Origin: Pseudomonadota bacterium | Lineage (GTDB): Bacteria; Pseudomonadota; Alphaproteobacteria; Sphingomonadales; Sphingomonadaceae | Direction: 5' to 3' | Length of the DNA stretch: 48,898 nucleotides | NCBI GenBank assembly: GCA_029550345.1 | Contig: JAKPHK010000133.1 | Coordinates: forward strand, 1-48,898 | Shown here: positions 8,855 through 18,362 of the stretch, piece by piece | Layout of the letters: every line of letters begins with the position of its first letter | Position numbering within the stretch: position 1 is the first letter of the stretch | Made by a program: the position numbers and the translations under genes | The notes under the pieces: model-generated | Databases searched by the model: none | Told to the model about the DNA's origin: nothing | What the model saw: the letters and a program-made list of their open reading frames with translations, nothing else

Positions 8855-11431
8855 ATGAACCTCGAAAAATTCACCGATCGCGCCAAGGGATTCCTGCAGA
8901 GCGCACAAACCGTTGCGATCCGCCTGAACCATCAGCGGATCACCCCCGAACACATCCTCAAGGCGCTGCTTGAGGATGAGGAAGGCATGGCCTCTGGCCT
9001 GATCCAGCGCGCAGGCGGCAATGCCAAGATTGCCCTGGCCAAGGTTGATGAGGCACTGGCCAAGATCGCGGCGGTCTCCGGTTCGGGCGCGCAGGCCGCG
9101 CCGGGGCTGGAAAACGATGCCGTGCGCGTGCTCGACCAGGCCGAGCAACTCTCCGCCAAGGCCGGAGACAGTTATGTCTCGGTCCAGCGGATGCTGCAGG
9201 CGCTGGCGCTGGGCACCACCAACGCCGCGGGCCAGGCTTTGAAGGCCGCCGGGGTTGAGCCCAAGGCACTTGAAACGGCGATCCAGGAACTGACCGGCGG
9301 GCGCACCGCCGACAATGCCAGCGCCGAAAACGCCTATGATGCGATGAAGAAATATGCCCGCGACCTGACCGAGGCCGCACGCGATGGCAAGCTCGACCCC
9401 GTCATCGGGCGCGACGAAGAAATCCGCCGCACCGTGCAGATCCTTGCCCGGCGGACCAAGAACAACCCGGCGCTGATCGGCGAACCCGGCGTCGGCAAGA
9501 CCGCGATTGCCGAAGGGCTGGCGCTGCGCATCGCCAATGGCGACGTGCCCGACAGCCTCAAGGACCGGCGCCTGATGGCGCTCGACATGGGGGCGCTGAT
9601 CGCGGGCGCGAAGTATCGCGGCGAGTTCGAGGAGCGGCTCAAGGCCGTGCTTGACGAGGTCAAGGGCGCCGAGGGTGAGATCATCCTGTTCATCGACGAG
9701 ATGCACACCCTGATCGGGGCGGGCAAATCGGAAGGGGCGATGGATGCCTCCAACCTGCTCAAGCCTGCGCTGGCCCGCGGCGAACTGCACTGCATCGGCG
9801 CGACCACGCTCGACGAATATCAGAAATATATCGAGAAGGACCCGGCGCTGCAGCGGCGGTTCCAGCCGGTTTTCGTCGGCGAACCGACCGTGGAGGACAC
9901 GATCTCGATCCTGCGCGGGATCAAGGATCGCTATGAACTGCACCATGGGGTGCGGATCGCCGACAATGCGATTGTCGCGGCGGCGACCCTTTCCAACAGC
10001 TATATTTCCGACCGCTTCCTGCCTGACAAGGCGATCGACCTGATGGACGAGGCGGCCAGCCGGATCCGGATGGAAGTGGAATCGAAGCCCGAAGAGATCG
10101 AGGCGCTCGACCGGCGGATCATCCAGCTCAAGATCGAGGAAATGGCGCTCGCCAAGGAAAGCGACCAGGCCAGCAAGGATCGGCTGGCGGCGCTGCGCGA
10201 GGAACTCGCCGGGCTGGAGGAACAGTCCGCGACGCTGACCACGCGCTGGCAGAACGAGCGGGACAAGATCGCCGCCGAAGGCAAGATCAAGGAAGCGCTG
10301 GATGCTGCCCGGGTCGAACTGGAGCAGGCCCAGCGGGCCGGCGATCTGGCCAAGGCCGGGGAGCTTTCCTACGGCAAGATCCCCGAGCTTGAAAAGCAGC
10401 TGGCCGAGGCCCAGAGCCAATCGGAAAATGCGCTGCTGCGCGAGGAAGTGACCGCCGACGACATCGCCGCCGTGGTCAGCCGCTGGACCGGGGTTCCGGT
10501 TGACCGGATGATGGAGGGCGAGCGCGAGAAGCTGCTCAAGATGGAAGAGGTGATCGGCGCCCGCGTGATTGGCCAGAAGGATGCGGTTTCGGCCGTGTCG
10601 AAGGCGGTGCGCCGCGCCCGCGCCGGCTTGCAGGACCCGAACCGGCCGCTCGGCTCGTTCCTGTTCCTTGGCCCGACCGGCGTCGGCAAGACCGAACTGA
10701 CCAAGGCTTTGGCCGGATTCCTGTTCGATGACGATAACGCCATGGTCCGCATCGACATGAGCGAATTCATGGAAAAGCACGCGGTCAGCCGCCTGATCGG
10801 CGCGCCTCCGGGCTATGTCGGTTATGATGAGGGCGGGGTTCTGACCGAAGCGGTGCGCCGCCGTCCCTATCAGGTCGTGCTGTTCGACGAGGTCGAGAAG
10901 GCCCACCCGGACGTGTTCAACGTCCTGCTCCAGGTGCTGGACGATGGACGGCTGACTGACGGGCAGGGCCGGGTGGTGGACTTCACCAACACCCTGATCA
11001 TTCTGACCAGCAACCTTGGCAGCCAGTACCTTGCCCAGCTGGAAGAGGGCCAGGATGTCGAGAGTGTCGAGCCGCAGGTGATGGAAGTGGTGCGGGCGCA
11101 TTTCCGCCCGGAATTCCTCAACCGGCTGGACGAGATCATCCTGTTCCACCGCCTTGGCCAGGACCACATGGGGCCGATCGTGGAAATCCAGGTGGCGCGG
11201 GTGCAAAAGCTGCTGCGGGATCGCAAGATCACGCTGGACCTCAGCGATGCGGCCAAGCGCTGGCTGGGCCGGGTCGGCTATGATCCGGTCTATGGCGCGC
11301 GGCCGCTCAAGCGCGCAGTGCAGCGTTACCTGCAGGATCCGCTGGCCGAAAAGCTGCTGGCGGGTGAGATTCCCGATGGCAGCACGGTGAAGATCGACGA
11401 AGGCGACGGCGGGTTGATCATTACGGTGTGA
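8855..11431 (+). CDS. clpB: ATP-dependent disaggregase ClpB
   Basis: AAA+ chaperone that works with DnaK to pull polypeptides out of heat-induced aggregates in the cytoplasm. The 858 residues have a Clp N domain (1-145), AAA1 with Walker A GEPGVGKT (209-216), a long coiled-coil middle domain (about 405-520, many Glu/Ala/Lys heptads), AAA2 with Walker A GPTGVGKT (606-613), and the C-terminal domain ([17 protein letters not shown]). Length and order match ClpB rather than ClpA or ClpC. The start has AGGAGG 11 bases upstream, and the gene follows a heat-shock-like promoter. Confidence 0.98.
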   Translation: MNLEKFTDRAKGFLQSAQTVAIRLNHQRITPEHILKALLEDEEGMASGLIQRAGGNAKIALAKVDEALAKIAAVSGSGAQAAPGLENDAVRVLDQAEQLSAKAGDSYVSVQRMLQALALGTTNAAGQALKAAGVEPKALETAIQELTGGRTADNASAENAYDAMKKYARDLTEAARDGKLDPVIGRDEEIRRTVQILARRTKNNPALIGEPGVGKTAIAEGLALRIANGDVPDSLKDRRLMALDMGALIAGAKYRGEFEERLKAVLDEVKGAEGEIILFIDEMHTLIGAGKSEGAMDASNLLKPALARGELHCIGATTLDEYQKYIEKDPALQRRFQPVFVGEPTVEDTISILRGIKDRYELHHGVRIADNAIVAAATLSNSYISDRFLPDKAIDLMDEAASRIRMEVESKPEEIEALDRRIIQLKIEEMALAKESDQASKDRLAALREELAGLEEQSATLTTRWQNERDKIAAEGKIKEALDAARVELEQAQRAGDLAKAGELSYGKIPELEKQLAEAQSQSENALLREEVTADDIAAVVSRWTGVPVDRMMEGEREKLLKMEEVIGARVIGQKDAVSAVSKAVRRARAGLQDPNRPLGSFLFLGPTGVGKTELTKALAGFLFDDDNAMVRIDMSEFMEKHAVSRLIGAPPGYVGYDEGGVLTEAVRRRPYQVVLFDEVEKAHPDVFNVLLQVLDDGRLTDGQGRVVDFTNTLIILTSNLGSQYLAQLEEGQDVESVEPQVMEVVRAHFRPEFLNRLDEIILFHRLGQDHMGPIVEIQVARVQKLLRDRKITLDLSDAAKRWLGRVGYDPVYGARPLKRAVQRYLQDPLAEKLLAGEIPDGSTVKIDEGDGGLIITV

Positions 11432-11487
11432 TCCGGCCTCGGGAAGTGGCCTGCCATCAGGTTTTCGGATCTTCCGGACAAGAAAAA

Positions 11488-11519
11488 GGGCCCCGATCGC
11501 TCGGGGCCCTTTCCTTTTT
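11488..11519. terminator. Bidirectional terminator between clpB and the TonB receptor gene
   Basis: Perfect 9-bp stem (GGGCCCCGA, 11488-11496, with TCGGGGCCC, 11501-11509), loop TCGC, then TTTCCTTTTT. The A-run before the stem gives TTTTT on the minus strand, so it serves both converging genes. Confidence 0.88.
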
Positions 11520-11535
11520 CGCGGTCTGATCGGGA

Positions 11536-14500
11536 TCAGAACTTGAAGGTGGTGTTCACAAAGAACGTCCGGCCGACATAGTCGTAACCCGAATAGAGCG
11601 GCGCGTTGCCGATCGTGGTTACGGCTGCGGTGATCTTGGGCAGTTCGGCATCGAACAGGTTGCGCACACCCATCGTCATTTCGAACTTGTCGTTGACGTT
11701 GAACTGCAGCGAAGCCGAGTGCAGCCAGTAGTCCGGCACTTCGAGCAGGTAGCGGTCACGATAGGACTGCGCCAGAGCCGTGTTGACCTGACCGGTCGTA
11801 CGGTTGAAGGCGAGGTAATCGTAAGTACCCGAGCTGCTGTCGATCCACGAGAAGCCGTAACGGAAGGTCACCTTGCCCTTGCGGAAGGTGAAGTCCGCCG
11901 AACCGACCCAATCCGGATTGTTCAGCGTGCCATTCGCATCACGCAGGAACTCTTCAGCGAAGACCTTGTCCGACTGTTCGGTGTACTTGGTCAGGTTCGC
12001 ATTCAGGGTGAAACGGCCGCCGAACACGTCGGTGGCGAAACGCCCGTTGAACTCAAAGCCCTTCACGATGTCCGTCGACAGGTTGACGTAACCGCTGGTG
12101 ACAGTCAGCTGGTTGTTGGCGTTACGGCTTACGAACCGGCAGAACCCGGTCGCAGGGTCAAAGTCGGTTGCCGAATAGCAGCGCGACAGGATCGTCGAAC
12201 CTGAGAGCGAAGACACGCCATTGCTGACCTTGATATCGAAATAGTCGAGAGCAAGCGAGACCGAGGTGGAGCCACCCAGCTTCGGCTTCAGCACAACACC
12301 GGCAGACCAGTTGCGCGAGGTTTCGGCCGAAAGACCGGTTTCCGCACCACCGCGAGTGAACACCGTGATACCGCTGTTCTGCTGGAAAGTCGCCACATTG
12401 ATGCCGGTCGAGGCGCAGTTGGCGGCGATCGTCTGCTGGCTGGTGGTGTAGTTCGCCGGATTGGCCGGGAAGTTGTCGGCATCGCACGGGTCAAAGCCCG
12501 AAGAGATGAAGCCGCTGGTCGCGCCCAGGAACTGCTCAGCCAGTGCCGGTGCGCGATAGGACGTGCCATAGCTGCCGCGGATCCCGAAGCCCTGGAAGAA
12601 CTCCCACTCGCCGGCGATCTTGTAGGTCGTGTCGCTGCCATAGGACTTGTAGTCGGTATAGCGCAGCGAACCGTTGAGGCTGAGGTTGTGGAAGAACGGC
12701 TTGTCGGAGATCAGCGGGACGAACACTTCGCCGAACACTTCCTTCACCGAATCCGAACCGCGGGTCGGAACTGCCGCGGTCAGGCCCAGCAGGTTGCCCG
12801 ACTGCGCGTTCGGATCGGGCGTGTCGTTGATCGACTGCTTGCGGTATTCCACGCCCAGCACGAGCTGGACATCGCCGCCCGGCAGCTTGAACAGCGGACC
12901 GTCGATCGAGGCCGAGAATGTGGTCTCGCGGAACTTGGTCGTGCCGATCGTGTTCTGCAGGATATAGTCGCGCCAGGCCTGCGGCAGGTTGCCACCAATG
13001 ACTGCCGCCGAAAGAGCCGGCGCGGCAACGCAGTTGGCAAAGGTCGCCTGGTTGGCGCAGCTGAAGGTGCCATCGCCATTGTCGGTCACCAGCATCGAGT
13101 TGGCCATGCGATCGATCAGGAACGATTCGATCTCATAGGTGCCGTCGGTCCACGACTTGCCCATGTAGACGTCATAGCGCCAGCCCGGGAGGGCGAAATC
13201 GCCGCGCAGGCCAACACCGGCGCGGACATAGTCAACTTCCTGCTTCGCATCGGTCAGACCAAAGCCCACGAAGGCGCGAGCAGCGACGTTCCGACCGCTT
13301 GACACGTTGTTCGGTAATGCGAATGCGCCGTTGCGGAATTCGATCGGCAGCAGCGGGCTACCCTGCAGGTAGTCAATCGACAGCTGGCGATAGAGCTTGT
13401 TCGCCGACTTGCGGCGGGCGCCCAAGACTTCGGCATAGATTTCCGCATTGCCGAGAATATCAAGCTGATAGCTGCCCGAAACGAAGCCGGTGTAGGTCTC
13501 AACCGGGGTTACGACCTCTTCTTCCTGCATATCGGGGTGGAAGGTATCACGATCGTAGTAGCCGACGCCCTTGTAACCAATGGTGCCGGTGGTGGCAGTG
13601 GCATCGGGTACCAGGCGGTTGTAGTTGCCCAGAACGCCGGAAGTGCGGCCAATCGCCTGACGGGTCGGAACGCCGAGGGTGTTGATGGTCACACCACCGT
13701 TGTCGAGCGTGAAGCACGAGTTGCCTTCAAAATTGACGTCGTCGTCCGAGCCGAAGGGCGCGCCTTCGCCGGCGATGTAACCGCCAACCGGGCAGCTGGT
13801 GAAATCGACGTCGCTAAGGCGAACGGCATCACGCTTGCGGTATTCGAACGATCCGATCACGTCGAGCCGGTCATTGCCGAAGCCGAAGGTCGCCGAAACG
13901 CGGCGGTCCACACCGGCGCCGATCTGGGGAACGTTGACCTGACCTTCGATGGTCAGGCCGCGCACCTTGTTGTCGGTCACGATGTTGACGACGCCGGCCA
14001 CAGCGTCCGAACCATAAACCGACGAGGCGCCGGCCTTGAGGATTTCGATGCGGTCGATGATCGAGGTGGGCAGGACGTTGAGGTCAGCCGCCAGAACCGC
14101 ACCGCGGGTACCCGCGGGGGCAATGCGGCGGCCGTTCAGCAGGACCAGGGTACGGGCCGGGCCAAGGCCGCGCAGGCCAAGGGTGTTGACCCCGGTGCCA
14201 CCGTCGGTGACGAAGCCGCCGTAGTAGTTGTTGATCTGGGCCGAACCCTGGGTGACTTCGGTGCTCTGCAGAGCGTCGCTGGCGCTGTTGAAGCCCGACT
14301 GGGTGATTTCTGCAGACGTCACGACCGTGACAGGCTCAATCGCGGAATATTCATCGCGGCGCACGCGCGAACCGGTAACGACGATATCACCGCTGCTTGA
14401 CTTGGCGGTTTCCGAGGTCTCTTCCGAATCGGATGCCGCAGCGTCCTGAGCCTGGGCGGCGGTGGCAGTGCCGAATGCGGCAACGGTCATCGCGATCGCG

Positions 14501-14541
14501 CACGTGCTCGTGGAAAACAGGGATTTTCTAATAAATTTCAT
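11536..14541 (-). CDS. TonB-dependent outer-membrane receptor
   Basis: Outer-membrane beta-barrel for energized uptake; the ligand is unknown. The 1001 residues start with a signal peptide (cleavage near residue 31, after ATAAQA), then an acidic Ser/Glu linker and a TonB-box-like DIVVTGSR (52-59). The plug domain (about 65-175) has LGLRGLGPARTLVLLNGRR and ILKAGASSVYGSDAVAG, and the barrel ends in FFVNTTFKF with the expected C-terminal Phe. AAGGGG lies 8 bases before the ATG. It is divergent from a beta-oxidation-type operon, so the ligand could be a fatty-acid-like or other lipophilic compound; that is inference only. Confidence 0.95.
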   Translation of the reverse strand: MKFIRKSLFSTSTCAIAMTVAAFGTATAAQAQDAAASDSEETSETAKSSSGDIVVTGSRVRRDEYSAIEPVTVVTSAEITQSGFNSASDALQSTEVTQGSAQINNYYGGFVTDGGTGVNTLGLRGLGPARTLVLLNGRRIAPAGTRGAVLAADLNVLPTSIIDRIEILKAGASSVYGSDAVAGVVNIVTDNKVRGLTIEGQVNVPQIGAGVDRRVSATFGFGNDRLDVIGSFEYRKRDAVRLSDVDFTSCPVGGYIAGEGAPFGSDDDVNFEGNSCFTLDNGGVTINTLGVPTRQAIGRTSGVLGNYNRLVPDATATTGTIGYKGVGYYDRDTFHPDMQEEEVVTPVETYTGFVSGSYQLDILGNAEIYAEVLGARRKSANKLYRQLSIDYLQGSPLLPIEFRNGAFALPNNVSSGRNVAARAFVGFGLTDAKQEVDYVRAGVGLRGDFALPGWRYDVYMGKSWTDGTYEIESFLIDRMANSMLVTDNGDGTFSCANQATFANCVAAPALSAAVIGGNLPQAWRDYILQNTIGTTKFRETTFSASIDGPLFKLPGGDVQLVLGVEYRKQSINDTPDPNAQSGNLLGLTAAVPTRGSDSVKEVFGEVFVPLISDKPFFHNLSLNGSLRYTDYKSYGSDTTYKIAGEWEFFQGFGIRGSYGTSYRAPALAEQFLGATSGFISSGFDPCDADNFPANPANYTTSQQTIAANCASTGINVATFQQNSGITVFTRGGAETGLSAETSRNWSAGVVLKPKLGGSTSVSLALDYFDIKVSNGVSSLSGSTILSRCYSATDFDPATGFCRFVSRNANNQLTVTSGYVNLSTDIVKGFEFNGRFATDVFGGRFTLNANLTKYTEQSDKVFAEEFLRDANGTLNNPDWVGSADFTFRKGKVTFRYGFSWIDSSSGTYDYLAFNRTTGQVNTALAQSYRDRYLLEVPDYWLHSASLQFNVNDKFEMTMGVRNLFDAELPKITAAVTTIGNAPLYSGYDYVGRTFFVNTTFKF

Positions 14542-14764
14542 TACGTTGCCCCTTGTTTGTCACCCGGCGAGCCGGGCGAAAATAAGTCAGGTTCGAAGTG
14601 CGGCGAGAAAGCGCCTAATGCCCCAAGTCCGAGTTGTGGACCTGAACGGATAAACCCTGCGGTATGTGTCCCGGGCTGGCAATTGTTGAAAAGGCCGCGG
14701 CAATTTTTCGTTAGTCCTTGTTGTCATTTTGCCACAGCCGCGCTTGACGGCCTTGCGGTGCAGG

Positions 14765-14782
14765 TTTAATCGTTCGGTTAAA
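14765..14782. promoter_or_regulatory. Imperfect palindrome upstream of the thiolase operon, possible TetR operator
   Basis: Eighteen bases with dyad symmetry (TTTAA-x-CG-TT-CG-x-TTAAA, 14 of 18 positions symmetric) end 27 bases before the thiolase ATG. A TetR-family gene is the fourth gene of the same operon, which makes autoregulation plausible. The TTAA half-sites are 8 bases apart rather than the 7 expected for a CtrA box. Confidence 0.4.
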
Positions 14783-14809
14783 TCGAGACTCAGTGAAAGG
14801 GATTGAGGG

Positions 14810-15982
14810 ATGCCGACGGCTTACATTGTCGATGCTCTGCGCACAGCGGGCGGAAAGCGGGGCGGACGGCTGGCCGGGGTTCACCCGGTCGATCTGGCGG
14901 CGGCGACGCTTGATGCGCTGGTTACCGGCACCGGGATTGATCCCGCCGCGATCGACGATGTGATCATGGGCTGCGTCAGTCAGGGCGGGCAGCAGGCCGG
15001 GCAGGTCGGGCGCAATGCGGTGCTGGCCTCGAAGGTGCTGCCGGAATCGACCCCGGCGGTGACGATCGATCGGCAGTGCGGTTCCTCGCAGCAGGCAATC
15101 CAGTTCGCGGCGCAGGCGGTGATGAGCGGCACCCAGGATGCAGTGATTGCCGCCGGGGTCGAAAGCATGACCCGCGTGCCGATGGGCTCCACCGCGATGT
15201 TCCACATGAAAGAGGGCCTGGGCAACTACAAGTCACCGGGGCTTGAGGCCAAATACCCCGGGGTTATCTGGTCACAGTTCATGGGCGCGGAGATGATCGT
15301 CCGGAAGCATGGCTTCACCAAGGATGATCTCGATCGCTTTGCCTTGCAGAGCCATCTGCGCGCCCGGGCCGCGACCGAGGCCGGGGCCTTCAAGGCCGAG
15401 ATCGTTCCGATCGAGATCGAAACCGCCGAAGGCCGCGAATGGCACACGGTTGACGAAGGCATCCGTTTTGACGCCACGCTGGAAGGGATCGCCGGGGTCA
15501 AGCTGCTTTCGCCCGAAGGCGCGCTGACCGCTGCGACATCAAGCCAGATCTGCGACGGCGCCTCGGCTGCGCTGGTGGTATCGGAAGAGATGCTGAAGCG
15601 CCATAACCTGACCCCGCTGGCCCGGATCCACACCCTGACGGTAACGGCGGGTGATCCGGTGATCATGCTGGAGGAGCCGCTGTTCGCCACCGACAAGGCG
15701 CTGACGCGGGCCGGGCTTTCGATCGGCGATATTGACCTGTACGAGGTCAACGAAGCCTTCGCCTCGGTGCCGATGGCCTGGCTCAAGCACACCGGGGCCG
15801 ATCCCGAAAAGCTCAACGTCAACGGCGGGGCGATTGCGCTCGGCCACCCACTTGGGGCATCGGGGACAAAGCTGATGTCCACACTGCTCCACGCGCTCAA
15901 GGCGCGGGGCGGCAAGTATGGCCTGCAGACGATGTGCGAGGGCGGCGGTGTCGCCAATGTGACCATCGTCGAGATGTGCTGA
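14810..15982 (+). CDS. Acetyl-CoA C-acyltransferase (thiolase)
   Basis: Thiolase that cleaves (or condenses) 3-ketoacyl-CoA with CoA, the last step of beta-oxidation. The 390 residues have the full catalytic set: nucleophile C90 (DRQCGSSQQA), H346 (GHPLGASG) and C376 (CEGGGVAN). The N-terminus reads MPTAYIVDALRTAGGKRGG. It is the first gene of an operon with an SDR and an enoyl-CoA hydratase, which together could carry out hydration, oxidation and cleavage of an acyl-CoA. The acyl substrate cannot be read from the sequence. Confidence 0.96.
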   Translation: MPTAYIVDALRTAGGKRGGRLAGVHPVDLAAATLDALVTGTGIDPAAIDDVIMGCVSQGGQQAGQVGRNAVLASKVLPESTPAVTIDRQCGSSQQAIQFAAQAVMSGTQDAVIAAGVESMTRVPMGSTAMFHMKEGLGNYKSPGLEAKYPGVIWSQFMGAEMIVRKHGFTKDDLDRFALQSHLRARAATEAGAFKAEIVPIEIETAEGREWHTVDEGIRFDATLEGIAGVKLLSPEGALTAATSSQICDGASAALVVSEEMLKRHNLTPLARIHTLTVTAGDPVIMLEEPLFATDKALTRAGLSIGDIDLYEVNEAFASVPMAWLKHTGADPEKLNVNGGAIALGHPLGASGTKLMSTLLHALKARGGKYGLQTMCEGGGVANVTIVEMC

Positions 15983-16012
15983 TTCAAATTCACTCGAACC
16001 GGAGTCAAGGAA

Positions 16013-16795
16013 ATGAAACTCGATAACACAGTTGCCGCAGTCGTCACCGGCGGCGCTTCGGGCCTGGGGGCCGCAACGGCCCGCGCACTGGCCGCCAAGG
16101 GCGTCAAGGTCGCGATTTTCGACCTGCAGGAAGAAAAGGGCAAGGCCGTCGCCGCGGAAATCGGCGGCGTGTTCTGCGAATGCAACGTAACCGACGATGC
16201 CAGCGTTGACGCCGCCTTCGCCAAGGCCCGCGAAGCCCACGGGCAGGAACGCGTGCTGGTCAACTGCGCCGGCACCGGCAATGCGATCAAGACCGCCAGC
16301 CGCAGCAAGGAAGACGGCAGCATCAAGCACTTCCCGCTCGACGCCTTCAACTGGATCATCCAGATCAACCTGGTCGGCACCTTCCGTTGCATCGCCAAGT
16401 CGGCGGCGGGGATGCTGACGCTTGATCCGATGGAAGACGGCGAACGCGGCGCGATCGTCAACACCGCTTCGGTTGCGGCGGAAGATGGCCAGATGGGACA
16501 GGCCGCCTATTCGGCATCGAAGGGCGGCGTGGTCGGCATGACCCTGCCGATCGCCCGCGACCTGGCGAGCGAGGCCATCCGCGTGAACACGATCCTGCCG
16601 GGCATCTTCGATACTCCGCTGCTGGCCGGGGCGCCGCAGAACGTGCGCGATGCGCTGGGTGCTTCGGTGCTCAACCCCAAGCGGCTGGGCAACCCGGTGG
16701 AATATGCCAACCTTGCCATGTGCATGATCGAGAACGGCTATTTCAACGGCGAAGACGTGCGGCTTGACGGCGGCATCCGCATGGCGCCGCGCTAA
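16013..16795 (+). CDS. SDR-family 3-hydroxyacyl-CoA dehydrogenase (type II-like)
   Basis: NAD(P)-dependent short-chain dehydrogenase, best explained as the 3-hydroxyacyl-CoA oxidation step between hydratase and thiolase. The 260 residues have TGGASGLG (12-19), VNCAG (83-87) and the triad S153, Y166, K170 (YSASK). The insertion with NAIKTASRSKEDG is like the HSD17B10/type II 3-hydroxyacyl-CoA dehydrogenases. It lies 30 bases after the thiolase gene. A less specific SDR role on another alcohol is possible. Confidence 0.9.
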   Translation: MKLDNTVAAVVTGGASGLGAATARALAAKGVKVAIFDLQEEKGKAVAAEIGGVFCECNVTDDASVDAAFAKAREAHGQERVLVNCAGTGNAIKTASRSKEDGSIKHFPLDAFNWIIQINLVGTFRCIAKSAAGMLTLDPMEDGERGAIVNTASVAAEDGQMGQAAYSASKGGVVGMTLPIARDLASEAIRVNTILPGIFDTPLLAGAPQNVRDALGASVLNPKRLGNPVEYANLAMCMIENGYFNGEDVRLDGGIRMAPR

Positions 16796-16812
16796 AAGAC
16801 TGAAAATTCGGA

Positions 16813-16835
16813 CCGGGTGCCGAACAGGCACCCGG
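16813..16835 (+). other. Intercistronic hairpin in the beta-oxidation operon
   Basis: Perfect 9-bp stem (CCGGGTGCC, 16813-16821, with GGCACCCGG, 16827-16835) and loop GAACA, placed 22 bases before the hydratase ATG. There is no T-run, so it is more likely an mRNA-stability or processing hairpin than a terminator. Confidence 0.6.
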
Positions 16836-16857
16836 CCGGCCCTGGCGGGAGAGCAGC

Positions 16858-17730
16858 ATGGGTTATTCGCAGATCGACCTTCACATTGGCGAAGGTATCG
16901 CCACCCTGACGCTCAACCGTCCGGAAAAAATGAATGCCTACACCCGCACGATGATGAACGAGATCATCGATGCGCTGGACCGTACCGACGCGGATGACAA
17001 TGTCCGCGCGGTGATCTTTACCGGGGCGGGGGACCGTGCCTTTTGTGCCGGGGCGGATCTGACGCCGGAGAGCGGGGGAGGTCCCTTTGCCAGCGCTGCG
17101 GCCGTGGATGACCTGTCGGACCCGCAAGTGCGTGACAGTGGCGGGCTGATGACGCTGCGCCTCTACCAGTCGAAGAAGCCCCTGATTTCAGCCTGCAACG
17201 GGGCGGCGGTGGGCATCGGCGCGACCATGCAGTTGCCGATGGATATGCGCCTCGCCAGTGAAAACGCGCGCTTCGGCTTTGTCTTCGCCCGGCGCGGGAT
17301 CGTACCGGAGGCCTGTTCCAGCTGGTTCCTGCCCAAGATCGTCGGGATCAACCGCGCGCTCGAATGGTGCATGACCGGGCGGATCTTTGGCGCGGAAGAA
17401 GCGCGTGAGGCCGGGCTGGTCCGTTCGGTCCACGCCCCCGGTGATCTGATCGACGCCGCCCGCGGCCTGGCGCGCGAGATTGCCGACAATACCTCCGCCG
17501 TATCGGTGGCGATGACCCGGGCGATGCTGTGGCGCCTCCCTTCGGCCGATCACCCGATGGAAGCGCACAAGATTGACAGCCGGGCGATTTATCGGCTGTC
17601 CAAGGGGGCGGATGCGCAGGAAGGTGTGCAAAGTTTCCTTGAGAAGCGCCCTCCCGCCTTTCCGCTACGGGTTTCGGGCGATATGCCCGATTTTTACCCG
17701 TGGTGGGGTGAGGAGCCCGGATACGAATGA
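16858..17730 (+). CDS. Enoyl-CoA hydratase/isomerase family protein
   Basis: Crotonase-fold enzyme, probably hydrating an enoyl-CoA in the same pathway as the neighbouring thiolase and SDR. The 290 residues contain the oxyanion-hole segments AFCAGADL (61-68) and NGAAVGIGATMQ (114-125), and E151 (RRGIVPEACSS), which matches the second catalytic glutamate position of crotonases; the first is not obvious. The C-terminal part is slightly longer than in short crotonases and ends DFYPWWGEEPGYE. Its stop overlaps the TetR start by 4 bases (ATGA). Confidence 0.93.
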   Translation: MGYSQIDLHIGEGIATLTLNRPEKMNAYTRTMMNEIIDALDRTDADDNVRAVIFTGAGDRAFCAGADLTPESGGGPFASAAAVDDLSDPQVRDSGGLMTLRLYQSKKPLISACNGAAVGIGATMQLPMDMRLASENARFGFVFARRGIVPEACSSWFLPKIVGINRALEWCMTGRIFGAEEAREAGLVRSVHAPGDLIDAARGLAREIADNTSAVSVAMTRAMLWRLPSADHPMEAHKIDSRAIYRLSKGADAQEGVQSFLEKRPPAFPLRVSGDMPDFYPWWGEEPGYE

Positions 17731-18362
17731 ACCAGCGGACCAAGCCGAGCGAAGTCGAAGCCCCGGCGGGCGCACGCGAGCTGCTGTTGCAGACCGCATC
17801 GGACATCATGCGTGAAGGCGATATCGTCGATATCTCGTTGTCGGAACTGTCGCTGCGTTCGGGGCTCAATTCGGCGCTGGTCAAGTATTACTTCGGCAAC
17901 AAGGCCGGACTGATGAAGGCGCTGCTCGATCGCGACATGGCCGATATCGTCCAGGCGGTCGATGCGCTGATGGCCAAGGATATGTCGCCTGAAGAGCGGC
18001 TGCGCCGCCACATCGGCGCGGTGGTCGATACCTATTACAAGACCCCCTATCTCAACCGGCTGCTGATGCGGCTGGTGCGCGAAAGCGATGAGGAGGAGGC
18101 CCACCGGATCGCCGACAGCTACCTCACCCCGCTCAGCCGCGCCTATGCCAAACTGATCAAGGACGGGGTGCGCGATGGGGTGTTCCGCCCGGTCGATCCG
18201 CAGCTGTTCTATTTCACCACCACCGGCGCCTGCGACCGGTTCTTTTCATCACGGCTGGTGCTCAAGCACTGCTACGATACCGAAGCGCTGACCGAAGAGT
18301 TGCGCGATCGCTATCGTGAGCATTGCATCGACTTCATCATGGCGGGTATCCTCGCCCGGTAA
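17727..18362 (+). CDS. TetR-family transcriptional regulator
   Basis: DNA-binding repressor of 211 residues. The helix-turn-helix is at about residues 20-65 (ISLSELSLRSGLNSALVKYYFGNK), followed by an all-helical ligand domain with many Asp/Arg residues. Its start overlaps the enoyl-CoA hydratase stop and its own stop overlaps the next gene (TAATG), so it is translated within the operon. This suggests it senses an acyl-CoA-type intermediate and controls the operon, perhaps through the palindrome at 14765-14782; that is inference. Confidence 0.93.
   Translation: MNQRTKPSEVEAPAGARELLLQTASDIMREGDIVDISLSELSLRSGLNSALVKYYFGNKAGLMKALLDRDMADIVQAVDALMAKDMSPEERLRRHIGAVVDTYYKTPYLNRLLMRLVRESDEEEAHRIADSYLTPLSRAYAKLIKDGVRDGVFRPVDPQLFYFTTTGACDRFFSSRLVLKHCYDTEALTEELRDRYREHCIDFIMAGILAR

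Noticed and set aside
8387..11206. A long open frame on the minus strand opposite clpB (939 codons).
   Set aside because: High-GC genes leave long open frames on the other strand; this one has no recognisable domain, and clpB on the plus strand is certain.
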